A stretch of 64,000 nucleotides of DNA from positions 124,001 to 188,000 of the forward strand of contig JAHLLI010000004.1 of the NCBI GenBank assembly GCA_020444245.1, given 5' to 3'. The stretch's first letter is position 1; every line of letters begins with the position of its first letter. The notes beneath the pieces are model-generated. The model was not told the origin of the DNA and did no database searches. It worked only from the letters and a program-made list of their open reading frames with translations. The stretch comes from Actinomycetales bacterium (GTDB lineage: Bacteria; Actinomycetota; Actinomycetes; Actinomycetales; Cellulomonadaceae). Of the stretch, positions 58,620-64,000 are shown piece after piece. The position numbers were made by a program, and so were the translations under genes.

Positions 58620-59348
58620 ATGCCGACGGACGGGGGTGAGAGGGTGCCCGAGCAGGCGGTCGAGGCCGGCGGGGGAGCACGGTGCACGGTCCATGTCGCC
58701 CGGGTCGGTCGCGAGTGGGACGCCGCGTCGGCGGAGGCGCTGAGCCCCGCCGAGCAGCAGCGTGCCGCCAGGTACCGGGACGACCGCGCCCGGGCGCAGT
58801 TCGTGACCGGCGCGATTCTCCTGCGCCACGCGGCGGGTGCCGCCCTGGGAGTGCCCGCGGACGGCGTGGCCGTGGACCGGACCTGCGACCGGTGCGGCAA
58901 GCAGCACGGCCGGCCGCGGTTGCCCGGGACCGGCCTGGAGGCGTCGGTGTCGCACTCGGGTGGCCTGGTCCTCGTCGCCGTGTCGACGGGGCCGGCCGTG
59001 GGCGTGGACGTCGAGGAGGTGGCGCTGCGCCCGGGGCTCGACCCGCTCGCTCTCGCGGCGCGCACCTGTTCGCAGGACGAGCGCCGGCACATCTCGGACG
59101 TGCGGGGATTCGTGACGTACTGGACCCGCAAGGAGGCGGTGCTGAAAGCGACCGGTGAGGGTCTCCGGGTCCCGCTGACCGACGTCGTCGTCACGCCGCC
59201 GCACGAACCGGCGGGCCTGGTCGCGTGGCGCGGGCGCCTTCGACCGGAGTGCCGGATGCTCGACCTGGACGTCGGTGCGCACCATGTCGCCGCGCTGGCT
59301 CTCCTCACGCAGGAGCCTGTCGCGGTGCTCGTCGATCGGCCGGACTGA
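58620..59348 (+). CDS. 4'-phosphopantetheinyl transferase, Sfp type
   Basis: 242 residues from ATG 58620 after GGAAGGGAGC; a GTG at 58596 is less likely. The magnesium and CoA-binding motifs are GVDVEE (128-133) and WTRKEAVLKATGEG (168 onward), with SVSHSGG at 110-115. It attaches phosphopantetheine to carrier-protein serines. A Cys-rich DRTCDRCGKQHGRP (88-99) may bind zinc. No polyketide or peptide synthase is in the window, so its carrier lies elsewhere. Confidence 0.9.
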   Translation: MPTDGGERVPEQAVEAGGGARCTVHVARVGREWDAASAEALSPAEQQRAARYRDDRARAQFVTGAILLRHAAGAALGVPADGVAVDRTCDRCGKQHGRPRLPGTGLEASVSHSGGLVLVAVSTGPAVGVDVEEVALRPGLDPLALAARTCSQDERRHISDVRGFVTYWTRKEAVLKATGEGLRVPLTDVVVTPPHEPAGLVAWRGRLRPECRMLDLDVGAHHVAALALLTQEPVAVLVDRPD

Positions 59349-59486
59349 GCACCACGGCAGCACGGGTTGCCGTGCGGACGAGTCTGCTCGATCGGCGCGC
59401 GCGGTCACCCCTCGGGGGTGAGGCGCCCTCCGCGCGGTGGGCCGTAGCGTGCCGAGGACCTGGGTTCTCGAGGAGTAGGGCCGACC

Positions 59487-60338
59487 ATGGCGGGGCGACG
59501 GCACCGGGGCTCGACCGGCGCGGTGACCTGGACCGAGCAGACCGTGCAGGTCGGTGGCTTGGACGTCTTCGTGCGTACGTCGTCGCCGCAGGTGGTCGGC
59601 AGGACCCCGATCGTGCACGTGCACGGGTTCGGCATCTCGGGTGCGTCGCTGCTGCCCACTGCCGAGCGCCTCGGCCTGATCGCGACGAACGTCGTGCCCG
59701 ACCTGCCCGGGCACGGGCGCTCCGCGCGCTGGGACCGTGCCATGGGCATCCCGGCGCTGGCGGAGGCCCTGGTGGAGCTGCTCGACGTGCTCGGGATGGA
59801 ACGCGTGGTGCTGGTCGGCAACTCGATGGGCTGCCCAGTGAGCCTCGAGGTGGCGCACATGGCACCGTCGCTCGTCGAGCGGGTCGTGCTGACCTCGCCC
59901 GCTGGCGGCCTGCACAACCAGCCCCTGCGGCGGGCGATGCGCCAGATGCTCCAGGACGTCCCTCGCGAGGACCCCAAGATGGCCGCCGTCGCGGTGCCGG
60001 ACTACGCGAAGTTCGGCCCGGTCAACACCGTGAACCTGTTCGCCGAGCTGACCCGGTTCCCGACGCTCGAACGCCTCCTGCGCACCGCCGTGCCGACCTT
60101 GGCCGTCATCGGGACCCGCGACCCGCTGATGCCCCCGCCGCAGCGGGTGCTCGAGCTGGCGCGCATGGCCCACGACGACATCACTGTGGTGATCATCGAG
60201 GGCGCCGCGCATGCGGTGAACTTCAGCCACCCCGGTGAGCTCACGCACGTGATCCGCTCGTGGCTCGACGGGCGCGAGATCCGCGACGACCCCGACGAGC
60301 CCGGGCTCAGCCGGGTGGTCCACCTGCCTCGGTCGTGA
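59487..60338 (+). CDS. Alpha/beta hydrolase
   Basis: 283 residues. HVHGFGISGAS (oxyanion), VVPDLPGHGRS, nucleophile elbow VGNSMGC, acid in IGTRDPLMPPP and His in GAAHAVNFSHPGEL are in order. It is a typical cytoplasmic hydrolase of unknown substrate. The 138-base gap before it holds a weak 7-bp hairpin (59353-59374) after the PPTase gene. Its last 32 bases overlap the opposite lipase-like gene. Confidence 0.85.
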   Translation: MAGRRHRGSTGAVTWTEQTVQVGGLDVFVRTSSPQVVGRTPIVHVHGFGISGASLLPTAERLGLIATNVVPDLPGHGRSARWDRAMGIPALAEALVELLDVLGMERVVLVGNSMGCPVSLEVAHMAPSLVERVVLTSPAGGLHNQPLRRAMRQMLQDVPREDPKMAAVAVPDYAKFGPVNTVNLFAELTRFPTLERLLRTAVPTLAVIGTRDPLMPPPQRVLELARMAHDDITVVIIEGAAHAVNFSHPGELTHVIRSWLDGREIRDDPDEPGLSRVVHLPRS

Positions 60339-61068
60339 GGGCGGCGGCCACGACCAGCTCGAGGAACGCCGGATCGCTCAGTGGCCGGAAGTGACCCGGC
60401 GTGCCGACGACGTGATCGGCGTCGCCGTTGAGTGACGAGCCGGTCGGGATGTGAGGGTCCCACACGCTGCGCACGGCGGTGATCCGGTCGTCGACGGAGC
60501 GCTCGGTCGCCAGGGCGCGCAGGGTCCGGTGCGTCGGCCGGAACTCGAGGACCGCCGGCGTCGGGAAGACCCACGCGAGCGCCGAGCCCTGGTAGGGCGT
60601 GTTGAGGCTGATCATCCGGGCGACGCGCCCGGTGGGGTCGTGGCGGAGCATCGCCAGCTTGCCGATGAGCCCGCCCTTGCTGTGGGCGACGAGCAGCACG
60701 TCGCGCAGGTCCTCCTGCTCGAGGAACCGGCCGAGGATCGCGGCCTGCCGGGCGATCGGCGCGCGGTTGAAGCCCAGCCGCGGCACGGCGTGCACCCGCA
60801 GGCCACGTGCGTGCAGGCGCTCGGCGAGCGGGCGCATGAACGTCCACGCCTCGTAGACCCCGGGCACGAGCACGACGGGCCGCCCGACGGGCGTCGCGGG
60901 CTCGCCGAGCTCCTGCGCCCGGGGCCGGCGGTCCAGGGCCAGCGCCTGCCAGCGCACCGCGTCGGCGTAGTCGCGGACCCGCCACCAGGCGTGCACCGCT
61001 GCGCGCGTGACACGGAGACTGTCGAGGCGCGAGAGCGCCGGTCGGCGTGACGGCGTCATGCCGGCCAT
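60307..61068 (-). CDS. Lipase/esterase-like alpha/beta hydrolase
   Basis: 253 residues. VVLVPGVYEAWTFMRPLAERLHARGLRVHAVPRLGFNRAPI, nucleophile elbow VAHSKGGLIGK, NTPYQGSALAW and a C-terminal DHVVGTPGHFRPLSD with the acid/His region resemble triacylglycerol lipase/esterase (LipA/EstA-like) proteins. No signal peptide is evident. Its 3' end overlaps the upstream hydrolase gene by 32 bases. Confidence 0.82.
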   Translation of the reverse strand: MAGMTPSRRPALSRLDSLRVTRAAVHAWWRVRDYADAVRWQALALDRRPRAQELGEPATPVGRPVVLVPGVYEAWTFMRPLAERLHARGLRVHAVPRLGFNRAPIARQAAILGRFLEQEDLRDVLLVAHSKGGLIGKLAMLRHDPTGRVARMISLNTPYQGSALAWVFPTPAVLEFRPTHRTLRALATERSVDDRITAVRSVWDPHIPTGSSLNGDADHVVGTPGHFRPLSDPAFLELVVAAALTTEAGGPPG

Positions 61069-61133
61069 GGTGGCAGGTCCGCGGGAGCGGGACGGTCGTC
61101 GGGCGTGCCGCGTAGTCGGGGTGACGAAGCGGG

Positions 61134-61757
61134 CTACGCCGAGGGGACGAGGTCGGCGAAGACGACGATGTTGTCCTCGTAGTGCCCGGTGCCGCGGTTG
61201 AACGCCCCTCCACAGGAGATGAGGCGCAGCCCGGCGTGATCGAGATCGCCGTACACGAGCTCCGTGGGGAAGGCGTCCTTGGGGAACTGACCCACCCGGA
61301 CCACACGGAAGAGCGCGACGGTGCCGTCGGCGCGGGTGATCCGGATGTCGTCATCCGTGGCGAGCGAGCCGAGCCGGTAGAAGACCCCTGGCCCGGTGAT
61401 CTGGTCGATGTGTCCGGCTATCACGGCCGGGCCGATCTCGCCGGGGGTCGGCCCCCCGGTGAACCACCCGGCCGGGAAGCCCCCGGGGGGGACCTCCAGG
61501 GCACCGTCCGCGAGGAGCCCGAGCGCCATGAGCTCGGAGTCCACCGCGATCTGCGGGATCTCGATCCGGACGGGCACGGATGCGGTCATGACGAGGGGCG
61601 GCGTGACTGCCGTCCGGTCTGGAGCCGGGGACGTCGACACCGATGGGTGATCCCCCGCCGTCGCCGCGCTCACCGTCGCGTCGCCCACGGGGGTGCCGCA
61701 CGAGGCCGTGGTCAGCGTGATCAGCAGTGCGAGGGAAGCGGTCTTCCAGGGCGCCAC
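61134..61757 (-). CDS. Class F sortase
   Basis: 207 residues from GTG 61757, 5 bases after the surface-protein stop; GTG 61775 is possible. A hydrophobic N-terminus ends in TTASC, a weak lipobox. The sortase domain has RIEIPQIAVDSELMALGL, the catalytic His116 in AGHID, Cys182 in RLISCGG and Arg188 shortly after, followed by GHYEDNIVVFADLV. Class F sortases attach or process surface proteins in actinobacteria. Placed directly behind the DUF3494 gene, it probably acts on that protein. Confidence 0.9.
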   Translation of the reverse strand: MAPWKTASLALLITLTTASCGTPVGDATVSAATAGDHPSVSTSPAPDRTAVTPPLVMTASVPVRIEIPQIAVDSELMALGLLADGALEVPPGGFPAGWFTGGPTPGEIGPAVIAGHIDQITGPGVFYRLGSLATDDDIRITRADGTVALFRVVRVGQFPKDAFPTELVYGDLDHAGLRLISCGGAFNRGTGHYEDNIVVFADLVPSA

Positions 61758-61761
61758 CGGA

Positions 61762-62748
61762 TCACCAGCTCGCACGGAGCAGACGTGGCCACGGGGCGTG
61801 CTCGGTGCCGCGACCCATGTGAGTCGCCGCGCCCGGGGCGACCGGTGCCGAGCCCCCGGACAGGTCGAGGCTGCTGCCGTCGCCCGTGGCCACACCGCCG
61901 CGGGGCGCGACGGCCACCTGGGCCGTGACGTCACCTGTGTCGGTCGCGCCGGCCGTGCCCGCGCTGGGTGCGGGGGTCTGCGAGGTCGCTGGCGCCGGCG
62001 TCGTGTCCGTGTCGGCGCACACGGGTCGGGTGATGACGTTGTTGATCATCGTCACCTCGCCGACCTGGGCCAGGGCGCGACCCTCGAGCGTGGCACCGGC
62101 CTCGAAGGAGATCGTCATCTCGGCGAGGATCGTCCCGGCGAACCGGCTCCCGGCCTCGATCGTGGCCGATGTCGGCACTCGCCAGTAGAGGTTGCAGGCC
62201 GTCGCTCCGTCGATGAACGTGATGGAGCTGGCGGCGCCGGCCAGGAGCGTGGACAGCGACTGGAACACGAAGACCGCGTTCGGGTCGCCGTTGGCGTCCA
62301 GCGTGAGGTTCCCATTGAGCTCGATGACGCCCCCGGTGTCGTAGACGCCGGGCTCCAGGGTGAGCCCGGCGAGCTCCACGCCGCCGAGCGGGTCGGGCGA
62401 CTGGGCGGACGCGGCGCCGTAGGCGGTCACCAGGTCGGTCTTCGCCTGCTCCGTGACGGCGGTACCGCTGCGGTCGACCCCGCCGACCAGGGTGATGGTT
62501 CCGAGCCCCGCGATGCTGGTGGTGGGGAAGCTCCCGATGTCGCCTCCGAGGGTGGTCGCGCCGGTGTTGGTGACCCCCGCCCCGGCGAGGACGGCGAAGG
62601 TCGACGCGGAGCCGAGCTCGACCGGCGTGCCGGTGGCGGCGTGTGCCGCTGACGGGAGGGCGATGAGGGCGACGGTGACCAGCACCACGGCGGCACGCGC
62701 CGGAGTGGCGCTGCGTGGACGGTCGGGTGCGCTGAGCTGTGTGTTCAC
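61762..62748 (-). CDS. DUF3494 (ice-binding-like) surface protein
   Basis: 328 residues from GTG 62748, chosen for the GAAGGA upstream and because it leads directly into a signal peptide (cleavage near AHA|AT). The domain (about 40-245) has VELGSASTFAVLAGAGVTNTG, TLGGDIGSFP, LEPGVYDTGG, the repeated beta-helix pattern FVFQSLSTLLAGAASSI, WRVPTSATIEAGSRFAGTILAEMTISF and ITRPVC. DUF3494 proteins include ice-binding proteins, but many bind other surfaces. A Thr/Pro/Ala linker precedes APRGGVATGDGSS (about 291-303). No LPXTG and no C-terminal membrane helix is visible. It is followed by the sortase. Confidence 0.88.
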   Translation of the reverse strand: MNTQLSAPDRPRSATPARAAVVLVTVALIALPSAAHAATGTPVELGSASTFAVLAGAGVTNTGATTLGGDIGSFPTTSIAGLGTITLVGGVDRSGTAVTEQAKTDLVTAYGAASAQSPDPLGGVELAGLTLEPGVYDTGGVIELNGNLTLDANGDPNAVFVFQSLSTLLAGAASSITFIDGATACNLYWRVPTSATIEAGSRFAGTILAEMTISFEAGATLEGRALAQVGEVTMINNVITRPVCADTDTTPAPATSQTPAPSAGTAGATDTGDVTAQVAVAPRGGVATGDGSSLDLSGGSAPVAPGAATHMGRGTEHAPWPRLLRASW

Positions 62749-63048
62749 GAGCGATCCTTCGGGAGGGGGAGTGGTGCGACGATGGTGCACGGCGTGCGGG
62801 CACGGGCGAGGTGCCTGCCGTGGTGTGGGGAGCCGTCCGGGCAGATCCGCTCGGGCCGCGCGGCGGCCTCGGTGGCGGGAGAGTGATCGTGACGGGGCGG
62901 CGATCGTGTGGTGCCGAACTGCGCGGTCATGATTTCGGCGCGCCCGTTGATTTATGACCCTAGCATATTTTGTCGGAGTTTTGGCGGCGATTCATGTTGC
63001 CAAATCAGGACATTTGGGCCGACATTTTCTCGGAGACGCGCCCGGTCC
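62749..63048. promoter_or_regulatory. 300-base control region with an AT-rich patch
   Basis: No gene is supported. About 62940-63035 is strikingly AT-rich for this genome, containing runs such as TAGCATATTTTG and AACAT. On the minus strand it has two AAATGTC copies, a TTTGGC-N13-GCCAAA inverted repeat and TATGCT/TAGGGT hexamers, 190-290 bases upstream of the DUF3494 start. It is the likely promoter region of the surface protein-sortase pair, and also the 3' flank of the EAL gene. Confidence 0.5.
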
Positions 63049-64000
63049 TCAGCCGTCCTGAGCTCCCTCGCGTTCATCGGCTGCCGCATCGCGCCGGTTG
63101 GCGACCGCGTCGCGGTGGTCGGCCGTCTGGTCGCGCCGGTTGGCGACGGCGTCGCGGTGGTCGGCCGTCTGGTCGCGCCGGTTGGCGACGGCGTCGCGGT
63201 GGTCGGCGGTCTGGTCGCGCCGGGTGGCGGCGGCCCGCGGCGCCCCGCCGACCTCGGGCACGGGCGCGGGAGCCGGCACGTCGCCGAGGACGGGAGAAGC
63301 GGCCGGCGGGCCGAGGGCACGGGTCCGCGCGTCGCCCGTCCCGAGCCACACGGCGAGCGCCTGCGCGTCGAGGGGCCGGCTCAGAAGGTACCCCTGCATG
63401 TAGTCGCAGCCCATCTGCCGCAGCAGGGCGAGCTGCTCCACGGTCTCGACCCCCTCCGCCACGGCTCGGATGCCGACCGCGTGGGCAAGGGCGATCGTGG
63501 ACGCGACGATGGTGGTGTCGGCGTGGTTGGTGCCCAGGCCTGCCACGAAGGACTGGTCGATCTTGATCCGGTCGACCGGGAAGTGCCTGAGGTACAGCAG
63601 CGACGAGTAGCCGGTGCCGAAGTCGTCCAGGTCCAGCTGGATCCCGAGGGTCTTGATCGCGGCCAGTGTGAGAGCGGCGTCCTCGAGGTCGACCATGAGG
63701 GCCGTCTCGGTGATCTCGATCGTGAGGGCCGACGGTGCACAACCCGAGTCGCGCAGAGCGCCGGCGAGCATCCCCACGAGTCCTGGGTCGCCCAGCTGGC
63801 GGGCCGAGACGTTGATGCTCACACTCAACGGCGTCGACCGAGGGGCACGCAGGGTGACGGCGGTCTCGCACGCGGTGCGCGCGACCCATGCGCCGAGCGC
63901 GACGATCTGGCCGGTCCGCTCGGCGACGTCGATGAACGACGCCGGTCCCAGCAGACCGGTGCCGGGTCGCTCCCACCGCACCAGCGCCTCGACGCCGGTG
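63049..64000 (-). CDS. EAL-domain protein, C-terminal part
   Basis: The gene enters from beyond the right edge. The visible 317 codons begin TGVEALVRWERPGTGLLGP, the EAL motif itself, and continue with SINVSARQL, IEITETALM, DLDDFGTGYSSL, RIKIDQSFV and AEGVETVEQ. All of the main metal and catalytic acidic motifs of a c-di-GMP phosphodiesterase are present. The tail (about the last 60 residues) is a charged repeat of RRDQTADHRDAVAN. Any GGDEF, PAS or membrane domain would lie outside the window. It neighbours the surface protein and sortase genes. Confidence 0.9.
   Translation of the reverse strand, partial: TGVEALVRWERPGTGLLGPASFIDVAERTGQIVALGAWVARTACETAVTLRAPRSTPLSVSINVSARQLGDPGLVGMLAGALRDSGCAPSALTIEITETALMVDLEDAALTLAAIKTLGIQLDLDDFGTGYSSLLYLRHFPVDRIKIDQSFVAGLGTNHADTTIVASTIALAHAVGIRAVAEGVETVEQLALLRQMGCDYMQGYLLSRPLDAQALAVWLGTGDARTRALGPPAASPVLGDVPAPAPVPEVGGAPRAAATRRDQTADHRDAVANRRDQTADHRDAVANRRDQTADHRDAVANRRDAAADEREGAQDG
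63091..63230. repeat. 42-bp tandem repeat in the EAL gene
   Basis: Three copies of a 42-base unit start at 63091, 63133 and 63175, almost identical, with a partial fourth copy from 63217. They encode, on the minus strand, the 14-residue unit RRDQTADHRDAVAN. Charged RDxxAxxRD tails are seen in other actinobacterial GGDEF/EAL proteins. The near identity points to recent slippage. Confidence 0.9.

Noticed and set aside
63091-63230. Regular repeats that might be a CRISPR array
   Set aside because: The 42-base units are directly adjacent without spacers and lie in frame inside the EAL gene.
62952-63320. Short frame with PTTATPSPTGATRR repeats on the minus strand
   Set aside because: It is the alternative-frame reading of the 42-bp repeat; the EAL frame continues through the region with conserved motifs.

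Overview
The window is a very GC-rich actinobacterial chromosome segment. It carries a complete Pup-proteasome locus, an actinobacterial trp cluster with its usual small membrane genes, many GTG starts and many 4-base gene overlaps. Gene content and order look most like Cellulomonas or a close relative; this is inference, since no rRNA gene is present and no database was searched. No tRNA, rRNA, CRISPR array, insertion sequence or integrase was seen.

Housekeeping part (1-27.9 kb, almost all + strand): the last codons of the proteasome ATPase mpa/arc, then a membrane gene on the other strand, dop, pup, prcB, prcA and pafA, which together tag proteins with Pup and degrade them. Then come an FKBP-type lipoprotein and hisF. 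A heterodimeric ABC exporter with one degenerate ATP site and a PPOX-fold protein separate hisF from hisI. hisI is followed by trpE, a Trp-associated membrane protein, an HGxxPAAW-like small protein, trpC, trpB, trpA, lgt, gltB, gltD and pyk. Two perfect hairpins close the block.

Accessory part. 27.9-33.1 kb: a four-domain sulfur-transfer oxidoreductase (CoA-disulfide reductase, rhodanese, TusA, DsrE) divergent from a CPVC membrane protein, with a CsoR/CstR-type operator between them; then a glycosyltransferase-GtrA gene split by a frameshift and a phosphodiester glycosidase. 33.1-46.7 kb: a catabolic cluster with a HAAT/Liv-type ABC transporter, KASIII-like enzyme, CoA-transferase, two alpha/beta hydrolases, thiolase, TetR regulator and, divergently, MaoC hydratase, crotonase and 3-hydroxyacyl-CoA dehydrogenase. 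Two matching 16-bp palindromes sit in the two divergent promoters, so the two arms are probably co-regulated. Neither an acyl-CoA dehydrogenase nor a CoA ligase is present; this suggests an acid that is already hydroxylated, unsaturated or oxo and is activated by CoA transfer.

46.7-64 kb: OsmC, an unknown protein, a Gfo/Idh/MocA oxidoreductase, an FtsH-like membrane protease with an altered Walker B motif, an acyltransferase-3 membrane protein, an FAD monooxygenase plus ATC-hydrolase-like pair divergent from a TetR gene with two identical operators, a PAS-PAS-GGDEF protein, a secreted peptidoglycan-binding protein, a PIG-L deacetylase, a phosphopantetheinyl transferase and two more alpha/beta hydrolases. 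The right end holds a class F sortase, a DUF3494 surface protein carrying a GGVATGDGS-type tail motif, and an EAL protein running off the edge with a 42-bp tandem repeat in its tail. An unusually AT-rich patch lies between the EAL and DUF3494 genes.
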